Shown: positions 54,160 to 63,782, counted from the stretch's first letter. The stretch is DNA of 64,000 bases from JBCBDX01 sp039822005 (GCA_039822005.1 JBCBMZ010000001.1:124001-188000), one strand, 5' to 3'. Numbers and translations: made by a program. The notes: generated by a model not told the origin, from the letters alone.

Positions 54160-54954
54160 GTGCTGACGATTGAAAATGTAGAAGTTGTTTATCACCATAC
54201 GGTGCAGGCCCTGCGCGGCTTGTCGCTAGAGGTTGAGGATGGCAAGATCGTCGCTCTTTTGGGGTCAAACGGGGCAGGCAAGACGACGGCTTTGAAAGCG
54301 GCCTCAAACCTGCTGGCGCTTGAAAACGGCCACATCCGTGAGGGGCAGATCCGGTTTAAAAACGTTCCCGTTGGCGGGATCAAACCGAACGAACTGGTGC
54401 ATCAGGGATTGTTTCATATCCGCGAGGGACGCCGGATCTTCTCCGAGCTGACTGTCGAGGATAATCTGGTGGCAGCCTCCTTTGCCTTGAAGGGCCGGGA
54501 TGTAAAACCGGTCTATGACAAGGTTTACGAGTTTTTCCCCCGTCTCGAAGAACGCAAGAAACAGATCGCCGGGTATCTATCGGGCGGTGAACAGCAGATG
54601 TTGGCATTTGGCCGTGCCATGATAGCTCAACCGTCGATGATCCTGATGGATGAACCGTCCTTGGGTCTGGCCCCGAAAATCATTGCCGAGATTTTTGATA
54701 CGGTAAAACGTCTGAATGCCGAGGATGGCGTGACCATCCTTTTGGTCGAACAGAACGCTAATATGGCGTTTTCAGTCGCTGATTACGGATACATCATGGA
54801 ACAGGGCCAGATCATGATGGAAGGCGATGTTGCGAAGCTTTCAAACGATCCCGATGTCCGCAGTTTCTATCTCGGCGTCAGCGACGAGGCGAACACACGC
54901 GAAAGCTTCCGCGATGTAAAACACTACAAACGCCGCAAGCGCTGGCTCAGCTGA
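54160..54954 (+). CDS. Branched-chain-type ABC transporter ATPase, LivF family
   Basis: 264 residues from a GTG start. Walker A GSNGAGKTT, signature LSGGEQQMLAFGRAM and Walker B MILMDEPSLGL are intact. There is a C-terminal extension of about 25 basic residues (TRESFRDVKHYKRRKRWLS) beyond the usual LivF end. It is 67 bp after the binding protein and directly upstream of the ligase. Confidence 0.93.
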   Translation: MLTIENVEVVYHHTVQALRGLSLEVEDGKIVALLGSNGAGKTTALKAASNLLALENGHIREGQIRFKNVPVGGIKPNELVHQGLFHIREGRRIFSELTVEDNLVAASFALKGRDVKPVYDKVYEFFPRLEERKKQIAGYLSGGEQQMLAFGRAMIAQPSMILMDEPSLGLAPKIIAEIFDTVKRLNAEDGVTILLVEQNANMAFSVADYGYIMEQGQIMMEGDVAKLSNDPDVRSFYLGVSDEANTRESFRDVKHYKRRKRWLS

Positions 54955-54966
54955 TTGGAGACACGC

Positions 54967-56784
54967 ATGTCTTACGATTATTCCGCCAAAGGGTTCCGTC
55001 CGGCTGTCAAGGTCATCACCGAGCATGCGCAGTCCGACCCTAATGCGGTGGCAATGCGCCAGAAGCGCTACGGTGTGTGGAACGAGATCACCTGGCCTGA
55101 ATTTGATACCATCGTGCGCGAGGTGGCGGCGGCATTAATTGATCGGGGCGTAAAGAAGAATTCCAAGATCGGTATTCTATCAGAAAACCGCAGCGAGTGG
55201 GTTCTGACACAATTTGCAACACAAGCCGCAGGGGCCACCGTTGTGGGGATGTATCCAACCAGCCCCGCTGCCGAAATCGAGCATTTGGTCAAAGCTTCGG
55301 ACACCGAAATTCTATTTATCGAGGATCAGGAACAGTTCGACAAGATTGTCGAGTTGGAAGGCAAATTACCTAAGCTCAAAAAACTGATCGTGTTCGACCC
55401 GAAAGGTTTGCATAACGAAACCTATCTGGATCTTGTTTCGTTCGATGATCTACGCGCGGCTGGCCAAGCTGTGATGGCGAAGGTCGGTCCGAAAGTTCAC
55501 CAGCGCATGGATGCGATTAAGCCCGATGATACGGCTTTGATGGTTTTCACTTCCGGATCCACGGGTGCACCCAAGGCAGCCGAAATCAGCCATGACAATT
55601 TCCATCAGGCCGCCAGCCTGGCCAAACAGATCTTCGGCGGTCTTCCCGATGGCCTGAACATGCTGAGCTACCTGCCTCTGTGCCATGTCGCTGAACAAAA
55701 TATGACCGTGATCAACGCATTGGCGGCAAAGCGGACGATGAACTTCGGCGAGAGCCTTCGTACTATTACACTGGATCTGCGCGATGTCGCGCCCGAGATT
55801 TTCTTCGGAGTGCCGCGCATCTGGGAAAAGATGCAGGCAGGAGTGATCGTGCAGCAAAAGACCTCTGGTCCGATCAAGGCATGGATGACCAAACACGCAC
55901 TAGCCTCGGCAAAGTCACGCTATGGTACGCCGCGCAGCCAATGGTCCTTCGGCCAACGGCTCAGCTATGCGTTCTGGGACGCAACCGTTTATCGCCATAT
56001 CCGCAGCTATCTTGGCCTTGGCAAATGCCGGTTTGCGATCACAGCGGCTGCACCAATTTCTCCTGATTTGTTGAATTTCCTGCGCGGTATCGGTGTAAAT
56101 GTCCGCGAGATTTGGGGCATGACCGAAACTTCGGGGGCGGCTTCAGTACAACCAGATTGGGGTGAGAGCCAGGGACGCGTCGGGCACTTTGTTGAGGGGA
56201 TTGAAGGTAAAATAGCCGAGGATGGTGAATTGCTGGTCAAAGGCGGAATTGTCTTCAAAGGTTATTATGGCAACAAGAAAGCCACCGAAGAAACTATCGT
56301 CAATGGCTGGTTGCATACGGGCGATATCGCGGAACAAAAGGAAGACGGCTCTTTCAGCATCGTCGACCGCAAAAAAGATATCATGATCAATGCGGCCGGA
56401 AAGAACCTGACGCCATCGCTGATCGAAAACACGATGAAGGCGTCACCTTACATAAAGGAATGTATCGTGATTGCGGACAGGCGGCCCTATGTGACCGCGA
56501 TCATTCAGCTCGATTTCGACACTGTCCGCATCTGGGCCGAGAGCCAGAATGTCAACTACACAACCTTCCGGTCACTGACGGAAAACAAACAAGTCGTCGA
56601 ATTGATCGAAGCCGAAGTTGAAAGACTAAACGCCGATCTTGCCCGCGTCGAGCAAGTCAAGAAAGTCTGGTTGTTGAACAAAGAGCTCGACCATGATGAC
56701 GGCGAAGTGACCGCAACGATGAAGGTGCGTCGTTCGAAAATCGCGGACGCCTATTCAGGAGAGATTGAGGCGCTCTACGCCTGA
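54967..56784 (+). CDS. Long-chain acyl-CoA synthetase-like AMP-forming ligase
   Basis: 605 residues from MSYDYSAKGF, after a TTGGAGA site. ATP-grip motif FTSGSTGAPKAAEIS, MTETSGAAS, the hinge DRKKDIMINAAGKNL and the GWLHTGDIAE loop are all present. The length and the internal HVAEQNMT region match the FadD15/VLACS-like branch. It is the last gene of the ABC operon, so it probably activates the imported carboxylic acid to its CoA thioester (vectorial-type coupling, inference). Confidence 0.92.
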   Translation: MSYDYSAKGFRPAVKVITEHAQSDPNAVAMRQKRYGVWNEITWPEFDTIVREVAAALIDRGVKKNSKIGILSENRSEWVLTQFATQAAGATVVGMYPTSPAAEIEHLVKASDTEILFIEDQEQFDKIVELEGKLPKLKKLIVFDPKGLHNETYLDLVSFDDLRAAGQAVMAKVGPKVHQRMDAIKPDDTALMVFTSGSTGAPKAAEISHDNFHQAASLAKQIFGGLPDGLNMLSYLPLCHVAEQNMTVINALAAKRTMNFGESLRTITLDLRDVAPEIFFGVPRIWEKMQAGVIVQQKTSGPIKAWMTKHALASAKSRYGTPRSQWSFGQRLSYAFWDATVYRHIRSYLGLGKCRFAITAAAPISPDLLNFLRGIGVNVREIWGMTETSGAASVQPDWGESQGRVGHFVEGIEGKIAEDGELLVKGGIVFKGYYGNKKATEETIVNGWLHTGDIAEQKEDGSFSIVDRKKDIMINAAGKNLTPSLIENTMKASPYIKECIVIADRRPYVTAIIQLDFDTVRIWAESQNVNYTTFRSLTENKQVVELIEAEVERLNADLARVEQVKKVWLLNKELDHDDGEVTATMKVRRSKIADAYSGEIEALYA

Positions 56785-57292
56785 GACGGGTGCTTTGAGA
56801 AGAAACGGGTCTTGAAGCACGCAGCGCGGTCTCGCTGCGTTCACGCACGACCGGCCCTTCGTCTTCATTATACTGGCACTTCAGATTGCTCAAGTTGATA
56901 TCCTTCCCTCATGCTGAGCAACTTTAGCCATCTGGCGATACAACTCTAAGGCTGATCGTAGACCGCGCACTAAACCCAAGCCACATCAGCCGCCGGCAGT
57001 CTATCCAATCGCCCGGCCAGACAATAGATTTGCAAAGTGAGATTGACGCCAGCGGGGGGCGGAAGCCGACAAAGCGGGTTTTGAAATCGATGGTTTGAGG
57101 CAGGTAGATCAGTCGGCGCATTTCACCAATGAACCCTGATCCATTGACAATGCCGGCGGTCTCAATCACAGGAGGCCATCCATATTATAAAAGGATCGGA
57201 AAATATCTATCGCGGCATCGATATTTGCAAAAAAAAGGAGATGCATCCTCAGATTATATTTCAGGGGCTTTGGAAAGAGGTGTTATTGAATA
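56785..57292. other. Gene-free stretch of about 500 bp
   Basis: No supported gene or RNA. An 81-codon minus-strand frame (56924-57169) has no recognisable domain. The right half becomes AT-rich towards the glycosyltransferase gene. Confidence 0.45.
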
Positions 57293-58246
57293 TTGATTTC
57301 TGAATATAGAGAAAAAGATGTCTGTTATCTCACAATAACTGACAATAATTATGTAGCGCATTTATTGGCAATGATTGCGTCGCTAGCCCGAGTTGAAAAT
57401 AGCGTGCCGATATTTATCGCGCAGCTGGATCTGACAATTGAGAATCAAGAGCTGATCCAAGAGTACGCCGATTCACTTAGACTGAGGCTGACGATCTTGC
57501 CGATACCGGATATTGACCTGTCCGGTTTTGAGCCGTGCAGACCCTACCCGCCCGTGGGATGGTTGAAGTTTTACGTCGACCGTTTTTTGCCACCCCAGTA
57601 TCAAAGAATATTTTTCATCGATCCCGACACAATCATTCTCAAATCCATAAAGCACATCTTCGCCACCGACATGGGCGGCAAACCATTGGCGGCTGTGGTT
57701 GACCCGCAGGACACCAATGCTGAACTCAGAAGTCGGCTCGGGATTGAACCGCGGCAACACTATTTCAATTGCGGCGTGCTCTTGATCGATCGAAAAAAGT
57801 TCGTCGACATGCACATCGGCGAAAAAGCGGCAGATTTCGCGATGGCAAATCCGGAAAAGATTAGTTTTATCGAGCAGTGCGCATTCAACGCGGTATCCTG
57901 CGACCAGTTCCATAGGTTGGGCAACGAGTGGAACATGATGATGGTGCACCTTAACGAGGACCCGCACCACACCAACATCGTTCACTATTGCGGCATGAAA
58001 CCGTGGAAAACCGGCCGCGCACCGGGGATTGAACTATACACGCACTTTCGCAACAAAACACCGTTGCCATTCCATCAACCTTTGTCGATGAAGCTTGAAC
58101 ACTTATACTACCGTATCCGGGATAGACTTCGATTTAGCCTACTGGCCTATCGATTGATTGGGAAAAGTGAGAAATATCAAAACGAACTCGTTCGACGTGG
58201 TCGAAGAGTAAAATTTGCCGACTACGTCACGCATCAGTTGAAGTAG
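57293..58246 (+). CDS. Glycosyltransferase, GT8-like
   Basis: 317 residues starting at TTG, with GGAAAGAGG 12 bp upstream; an in-frame stop 2 codons before limits the start. A nucleotide-sugar fold is indicated by the metal-binding DPD in RIFFIDPDTIIL (about 110-112), HYFNCGVLLID and HYCGMKPWK, all matching GT8-like retaining glycosyltransferases. The composition is visibly AT-richer than neighbours and it stands alone between gene-poor stretches, which suggests horizontal acquisition. The acceptor, perhaps a surface polysaccharide, is unknown. Confidence 0.85.
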   Translation: MISEYREKDVCYLTITDNNYVAHLLAMIASLARVENSVPIFIAQLDLTIENQELIQEYADSLRLRLTILPIPDIDLSGFEPCRPYPPVGWLKFYVDRFLPPQYQRIFFIDPDTIILKSIKHIFATDMGGKPLAAVVDPQDTNAELRSRLGIEPRQHYFNCGVLLIDRKKFVDMHIGEKAADFAMANPEKISFIEQCAFNAVSCDQFHRLGNEWNMMMVHLNEDPHHTNIVHYCGMKPWKTGRAPGIELYTHFRNKTPLPFHQPLSMKLEHLYYRIRDRLRFSLLAYRLIGKSEKYQNELVRRGRRVKFADYVTHQLK

Positions 58247-58940
58247 AAAATGCGCGCAAGAGCACCGCTAGGCTATCGAATGCCAGCTTAGGACCGGAGC
58301 GGACACTCGCCCAACGTTCGCACAGCGGACAAATCAGGCTTGCATGATTGCTGCGGTCTACTTCCGGTCAACCTGTTAGAGCGACATCTCATTGATTTCG
58401 CTTGCTGCAACTTTCGGTGCGCCTATTTCATCAACTATGTTGGAGATTGCGTTCCAAAAATCAGGCCGGGGTATCTGAACGGTTCGTTGTCGGACGGCTT
58501 CGCATCATTTGGCGTAACCGGCTTTGGTTTCAGTGACGCACCGGATCCAAAATTGACGCTGAAGTCTGCTATTTTAAAGACAACGGGTAATTCGCTCAAC
58601 GCTACGCAACGACCGGGCACAAGTTTGTCGTTCCACAACTGCCACTCAACACGATCGATATTCTGTTGACGGCACGGTTGGCTAAGTCTCCCTGACACTA
58701 CAGTGCTCGTAACTGGCCCTGCGCCATATTCGTCGCGGGTAAAGATGTTTCAAAATGCGACAAACAGCCATTTTTGACGCGTTTCGTCATATTTGCCGGC
58801 GTTGAAGTCACATTCCCGCAAAAGAACCAAGAGACAATCGGGACACGTAGGCGGGACCCGTGATGTGATTCCCCCAGCTGAAGTGGCGAGGTCGCAGACA
58901 ATGACCGCCATGACGTTATCGAACACAAATGGAGAACAGA
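58247..58940. other. Gene-free stretch between glycosyltransferase and SH3 protein
   Basis: About 690 bp with no convincing gene. A 109-codon plus-strand frame (58340-58669) shows no domain or ribosome-binding site. The promoter of the SH3 gene should lie at the right end. Confidence 0.45.
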
Positions 58941-59621
58941 ATGCTAAACCGATTATTGATTGCTGCCGCCCTCCTTATTGTCGGCATTTCCGCAGCATCG
59001 GCGACAACCGTCGCTGTATCGACTGCAAACGTCAATTTGCGGGCCGGTCCTTCAACTGCCTATCCAGTTGTCACAACCATTCCGGCAGGAAGCAACATTG
59101 TGACACATGGTTGTGTGTCTGGTTACTCTTGGTGCGATGTTGCATTCGGACAATATCGCGGTTGGGTGTCTTCCAGTTACATTCAGGTTGTTTACAACGG
59201 TTCCACCGTGGTTTTGACACCGGCGGTAGCGCCCGCGACCGGCGTTACCGTCGTCACCTATAGCCGCACCTACTGGGACACATATTATTATACCTATCCT
59301 TGGTATGCTTCCTGGACTGCTTATCCTGCCTACCAGGCCAGCGTCACCGGTACAGCGGTCGGACCAAATGGCGGCACTGCCACGCGCACCACGGGCTGTG
59401 TCGGTGTGCACTGCGGCACAACCGGTACGGTGAATGGCGCAAATGGCGGCACAGCTACTGGCGCTCGTGGCTGTGGCCCGCGCGGATGCGCCGCGGGCGG
59501 AACGGCCACAGGGCCAAACGGCAACACGGCAACGGGCGCTTTTGGCTGTGGTTGGCGTGGGTGCGGCGCTGTGGTCGTCGGTCCTGAAGGAAACGCGGCG
59601 GCTCGTGGGTTCCGACGCTAA
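58941..59621 (+). CDS. Secreted SH3-domain protein with GPNGGTATR-type repeats
   Basis: 226 residues from MLNRLLIAA (GGAGAACAG site), with signal peptide to about residue 22. Residues about 22-82 form a bacterial SH3 domain (VNLRAGPSTAYPVVTTIPAG, GWVSSSYIQV). Then comes an aromatic stretch (TYWDTYYYTYPWYASW), and then four GPNG-type units of about 20 residues containing GGTATR/GNTATG with CxxxxC pairs. The SH3 domain probably binds cell wall. The repeats match those of the 34.7-kb protein, so the two may share a partner. Confidence 0.85.
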   Translation: MLNRLLIAAALLIVGISAASATTVAVSTANVNLRAGPSTAYPVVTTIPAGSNIVTHGCVSGYSWCDVAFGQYRGWVSSSYIQVVYNGSTVVLTPAVAPATGVTVVTYSRTYWDTYYYTYPWYASWTAYPAYQASVTGTAVGPNGGTATRTTGCVGVHCGTTGTVNGANGGTATGARGCGPRGCAAGGTATGPNGNTATGAFGCGWRGCGAVVVGPEGNAAARGFRR

Positions 59622-59767
59622 GAGCCCGCCGGCACCGGAAACTATTGTCCCGATCGAAACAAGGCCAGACGCGCACTGCCAATCTTCATCTAGGGGATCG
59701 TGATCCTGAGAAAATCGGTTCAAGACCCACAGCAATCGTGACAGGGGATTTTCGGAGTTCAGTCCAC

Positions 59768-60916
59768 ATGCGCATTAACGTTCGTTCGACAATCATGGGT
59801 TTGCTCCTGTCAGTCCCGCTGGGGGTCGCATCCGCGCAGGAGAACCCATGCTTCTCCAAACTGGAAACCATGACCACCAAGGACGGCATCGAATTCGTCC
59901 GCACGCCGGATGCATGCTTCGAGAATTTACCCGATTGGCCCTACGCCCCGCAATATGTAACCATTGATGGATTGCGCCAAGCATATGTCGATGTCGGGCC
60001 AAGGGATGCAGACGAAACCATCCTCCTGCTGCATGGTCAGCCCTCTTGGTCCTATCTCTACCGCAAGATGATCCCGGTCCTGGTCAAAGCAGGTCATCGT
60101 GTCATCGCGATGGATCATCTCGGCATGGGTCGTTCGGATAAGCCGACGGACCCTGATTACTACCGATATCTCGACCACACATATCGACTTGAAACATTCA
60201 TCCAGGCGCTGGAGCTCGAAGACATCTCCTTGTTCGCTCAGGATTGGGGCAGCTTGATCGGACTGTATGTCGTCGGGCTGAATCCGGATCCATTCCGCAG
60301 AGTCATTCTGGGCAATGGCGCCTTGCCGGTGTTCACTGAAACACCTTTCGGACTGCCGAAAATCCCCCTGATTACCCGGCAAATGTTTCACCGCAGCATC
60401 ACTTCGATTCCCGCAAAGCAAACTGCTTTCTTCGACGCAGAAGGCAACCGGATCGATGGCCAGATCAGCGTTGACTTTTTTGGAATCTGGATCGACTACG
60501 CGAGGAACTTCGAGAGGTTCAAGGCTTCCGACATAATTGAAGCGGTTACCTTTTTCGAGTTGAGTGAAGACGAAAAGGCAGCATACGACGCACCTTTCCC
60601 CGCGCGAATAACCATGGGTGGACCACGTTCCTTCCCTAGCTTAGCGAACACGCTGGTCGGTGTCACCGACAAGGCGTGGCTTGGTTTGAGCACCTTCGAA
60701 AAACCCTTTCTGACGATCTGGGGCGGCAATGATCCTGGAATCCTGGGTCGCCCGGAAGTTCAGGACGCGATGATCGCGCAAGTGCCGGGGGCTGAAGGCT
60801 GGGATCACGCGCGTCTCCCTGAGGCCAGCCACTTTCTTCAAGACGATCAAGGCGAGGAAATCGCGCGTCGGATCAATGCCTTTATCAAAGCCTCGCCAAA
60901 TGCCGCACCACAGTAA
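59768..60916 (+). CDS. Exported haloalkane dehalogenase-like hydrolase (HLD-I type)
   Basis: 382 residues with a signal peptide (to about 23, GVASAQ). The alpha/beta hydrolase core has HGQPSWSYLYRKMIPVL, nucleophile Asp about 159 in FAQDWGS with the adjacent Trp that binds halide in dehalogenases, an acid in GGNDPG and His about 355 in ASHFLQDD. Asp rather than Ser as nucleophile and the HGxPSWSYLYRKM string point to the DhlA-like subfamily. Export to the periplasm is unusual for this family. The true substrate is not known. Confidence 0.87.
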   Translation: MRINVRSTIMGLLLSVPLGVASAQENPCFSKLETMTTKDGIEFVRTPDACFENLPDWPYAPQYVTIDGLRQAYVDVGPRDADETILLLHGQPSWSYLYRKMIPVLVKAGHRVIAMDHLGMGRSDKPTDPDYYRYLDHTYRLETFIQALELEDISLFAQDWGSLIGLYVVGLNPDPFRRVILGNGALPVFTETPFGLPKIPLITRQMFHRSITSIPAKQTAFFDAEGNRIDGQISVDFFGIWIDYARNFERFKASDIIEAVTFFELSEDEKAAYDAPFPARITMGGPRSFPSLANTLVGVTDKAWLGLSTFEKPFLTIWGGNDPGILGRPEVQDAMIAQVPGAEGWDHARLPEASHFLQDDQGEEIARRINAFIKASPNAAPQ

Positions 60917-61296
60917 GCCACGGCAGTTGATCGATCATAATTTGCAGCCGGCGATCTTCGGCTGGATCGATCCGCAGCACGATATCTTGTCCACTTTGGG
61001 CTTAAACAGTTGAAAAAGTAGACCGACCGGAAATTGTTTGAAAAAGTTAGAAACGGGTTCCCCATTTTAGCGAAGAGCGTAACGATATTTCAAAGCCAAC
61101 CCAGGCGGGAAATCATGTGCCACAAACTCGTCGCGGAAAGTTGGGCCACTGATTTTTTCAACACTACCCGGACAAAGGGGCCATTCGTGCAATTTGCCGT
61201 GTCAGTCACTTCGGGCTCTCAGGGGATCTCACACGAGAACTCTCAGCTCTGAGCGGACGTTCCTTTTCCAACGCCTGATGTCCCGGAACGGGGAGA
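60917..61296. other. Gene-free stretch before the phosphonate operon end
   Basis: About 380 bp without a supported gene. One 72-codon plus-strand frame has no recognisable features, and no clear terminator for phnE was seen. Confidence 0.45.
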
Positions 61297-62103
61297 TCAG
61301 TTCAGCGCGCGGCGAAGCCTGTCAGTTACCCACTCCATCGCCAATACGATGATGAAGATCGCAATGATGATGGCAGACGCATTCTTGTACTGAAACAAGT
61401 CAAAAGCCGTTTTTAGTTCCTGCCCAATTCCACCAGCGCCCACCAGGCCGAGCACCACGGAAGAACGTACCGCCTTTTCAAGAGCGAACAATGTCGTGTT
61501 GATGAGCGAAGGCAACGCATCGGGAATGACGGCACCTAGCAAGATCGACAAGCGGGAGGCGCCGGTTGCATCCAGTGCTTCTTGCGGTGCCTTGTCAGCA
61601 TCCTCCATGGCTTCAGCAAAAAACCGACCACAAAAGCCAATGGTGTCAACGAGGATGGTCATCGTGCCCGCAACCGCGCCCAACCCGACCGACACAACAA
61701 AGATCAGCGCCCAAACCAAGTCTGGGATCGTCCGGAAGAGCGATACAAGCCCTTTAAAAAAGAATGTCAGCATGGGTACTGGCGTGATACCGCGGGCCGA
61801 CAGCCAGGCAATGGGCAGCGATAGGATCACGCCCAGAACCGTCCCTGCAATCGCGATTTGCAGGGTTTCGACGAGTTTCCAAAACATACGCCCGAGGAAA
61901 TCGGGGTCCGTGTTTGGTGGCAGCATGCGCGAGAGGAGGCGGGCAATGCGCGGCGCGCCGTCGGCAAGGCGTTCGGGGGAGGGCGTGACCTGCGTGATGG
62001 AGGCAATAACAACCGCGCCGATCACCACCCAAAGGGTGAATTGGAGCGCTGACACACTCGCCATTCTTGGTGGAACATGCTGTGTGTGCACATCAGCCAT
62101 CAA
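61297..62103 (-). CDS. phnE: Phosphonate ABC transporter permease PhnE
   Basis: 268 residues with about five to six helices. LWALIFVVSVGLG-like segment DLVWALIFVVSVGLGAVAG and the ATPase-contact loop EAMEDADKAPQEALDATGAS match PhnE. It forms the channel of the phosphonate/phosphite importer. Its start overlaps the end of phnC by 11 bp. It is the last gene of phnD-phnC-phnE. Confidence 0.93.
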   Translation of the reverse strand: MMADVHTQHVPPRMASVSALQFTLWVVIGAVVIASITQVTPSPERLADGAPRIARLLSRMLPPNTDPDFLGRMFWKLVETLQIAIAGTVLGVILSLPIAWLSARGITPVPMLTFFFKGLVSLFRTIPDLVWALIFVVSVGLGAVAGTMTILVDTIGFCGRFFAEAMEDADKAPQEALDATGASRLSILLGAVIPDALPSLINTTLFALEKAVRSSVVLGLVGAGGIGQELKTAFDLFQYKNASAIIIAIFIIVLAMEWVTDRLRRALN

Positions 62104-62854
62104 ATACCCCCGACAAATCCTTGGACTTCAAATCGTCGGTTGCCGCATCGATGAAGACGGCCCCATCCTTGAGGGCAATGAGACGGTCTGCGTAACTCAG
62201 CGCGTGCTCCATGTCGTGGGAAGTGAAAATCAGCGTGATCCCGAAGTCCTTGGCCAGACGGGAAAACCGTTCCATCACATCGCGGCCTGACGAAGGATCG
62301 AGGCTGGCCGCAGGTTCGTCAGCGATAAAAAGTTTTGGCTTTCGCACTAAAGCCCGGGCGATTGCGACGCGTTGGGATTGACCGCCGGACAGTTGATCAG
62401 CTCTCGCCTGGGCCTTCTCAGTCAGGTTGACGGCGTCGAGGGCCTCCATTGCGGCCAAGCGCATGTCCTGCGATGCGGTCACTTGGGAGATGGCGCGCCA
62501 ACCACCCGCCAAACCAAAAAATCCCTGTACGACATTTGAATGGGCGCTGAGCCTTTTGACCAATCCGTGTTGCTGGAAGACAAAGCCGATTTGCCTGCGG
62601 ATGGCCTTGCGCTGTGCGCCCGTTGGTGCGCGTTCAAACTGCTCGCCCAAAATGTCCAGCTTGCCGCTGGATATATCGTGCAAGCCGATCAAGCACTTTA
62701 ACAAAGTGGATTTACCGGCACCGTTTGAACCGATCAAAGCAATCGTTTCGCCGGTGTCAATTTTTAGGCTGATGTCCTTCAAGACCGGTGCCCCATTGCC
62801 ATAGCGCTTGGCAAGGTTGGTGCAAGATACGGCGACCGCAGACCTGTTGGGCAT
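62093..62854 (-). CDS. phnC: Phosphonate ABC transporter ATPase PhnC
   Basis: 253 residues from MPNRSAVAV; a longer upstream frame reaches into the terminator hairpin and was rejected. Walker A GSNGAGKST, signature LSGGQSQRVAIARAL and Walker B LFIADEPAASLD are intact, and KRYGNGAPVLKDISL is typical of PhnC. It energises import of phosphonates or a related oxyanion with PhnD and PhnE. Confidence 0.94.
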   Translation of the reverse strand: MPNRSAVAVSCTNLAKRYGNGAPVLKDISLKIDTGETIALIGSNGAGKSTLLKCLIGLHDISSGKLDILGEQFERAPTGAQRKAIRRQIGFVFQQHGLVKRLSAHSNVVQGFFGLAGGWRAISQVTASQDMRLAAMEALDAVNLTEKAQARADQLSGGQSQRVAIARALVRKPKLFIADEPAASLDPSSGRDVMERFSRLAKDFGITLIFTSHDMEHALSYADRLIALKDGAVFIDAATDDLKSKDLSGVFDG

Positions 62855-62873
62855 ATACAAACTCAAATAGGCT

Positions 62874-62905
62874 AAAAAAATGCGCGGCAACCAGCGAGCC
62901 GCGCA
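62874..62905 (-). terminator. Terminator/attenuator between phnD and phnC
   Basis: On the minus strand TGCGCGGC pairs with GCCGCGCA (8 bp), followed by seven T. It lies between the binding-protein and ATPase genes and should let phnD be made in excess. Confidence 0.88.
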
Positions 62906-62924
62906 CTTTTGTTTCAAGTGTCAA

Positions 62925-63782
62925 TCAGTCGCCAACGAAAGAAGAGAAGCTGTCGACACCAATGGTGCGGTACATGGAACGCACATAGTCATAGTCGGCA
63001 TCGTTCACGGTTTCGATGAAGAACCCACCGCGATACTTCTGGTTGCCGTCGGCTGACAGAACAGCTTCCATCATCGCCGCGCCGTCTTCAACAAACGCAG
63101 ATTTGACTTTGGCGAAGACGTCAGCATCGACAGTCGCTGATGCAACGAGAATGTCGTTTGGAAGGTCAGGACCGCGCGCGATCACCTGAAAAGCAACTTC
63201 CGGGTAAGCTTCGCGGGCAGCACGAAGGTGGCCGAAGTTCATGCCGATTGCAGCGATGTCGCCGCGGATCAGTGCTTCGATGGCAACGTTGCGCCTGATG
63301 ATTTGGGCGTCATAGTCTTTGCCATATTCGAGGCCGAGATCGGCAAGTGCCTGTGCTGGCCCGAGCTGTTGTGATGTTGAGCCGACAGAGCCGTAAGTGA
63401 CGATCTTGCCCTTCAGGTCTTGTGCGGTCTTCACATCACCACCCGCGACAGTCACGATCTGACCGAAATAGTCCGGGCGCTGCCAAGCAACAACGATTTG
63501 CGCGTCAGTCAATTCTTTCATCACGACATATTCAGCCGGGCCGGTGAGAACGAAGTTGACCAGACCCGCGTTCATGGCCTCAACAGCCGCGGTGCGTGAG
63601 TTGACCGGGAACAGTTCGACATCAAGACCTGTTGAAGCTTCCAGTGCTGCTTCCACAGCGCCGAATTCTTGCTGAAGTTCTTCCAAACCCTCAACGTCGG
63701 TAACCGCCATGGTAACGTCAGCTGCTTGTGCGAAAACAGTAGTAGCTGCAAGCGCAACGCTTGCGAGCAAAGAACGAAACAT
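62925..63782 (-). CDS. phnD: Phosphonate ABC transporter binding protein PhnD
   Basis: 285 residues with a signal peptide (to about 20, FAQAAD) after a GAGGGGGTGG site. VNFVLTGPAEYVVM, DLKGKIVTYGSVGSTSQQLGP and DIAAIGMNFGHLRAA belong to the PhnD/phosphite-binding fold. The ligand may be a phosphonate, phosphite or related anion; the sequence alone does not decide. It is divergent from the gene at the window end, with a palindrome in between. Confidence 0.92.
   Translation of the reverse strand: MFRSLLASVALAATTVFAQAADVTMAVTDVEGLEELQQEFGAVEAALEASTGLDVELFPVNSRTAAVEAMNAGLVNFVLTGPAEYVVMKELTDAQIVVAWQRPDYFGQIVTVAGGDVKTAQDLKGKIVTYGSVGSTSQQLGPAQALADLGLEYGKDYDAQIIRRNVAIEALIRGDIAAIGMNFGHLRAAREAYPEVAFQVIARGPDLPNDILVASATVDADVFAKVKSAFVEDGAAMMEAVLSADGNQKYRGGFFIETVNDADYDYVRSMYRTIGVDSFSSFVGD

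Noticed and set aside
56924..57169. 81-codon minus-strand frame
   Set aside because: There is no recognisable motif and no convincing start. It may be an old gene fragment, but I cannot show that.
58340..58669. 109-codon plus-strand frame as a small gene
   Set aside because: No ribosome-binding site, no domain and irregular composition. It could still be real, but the sequence gives no support.
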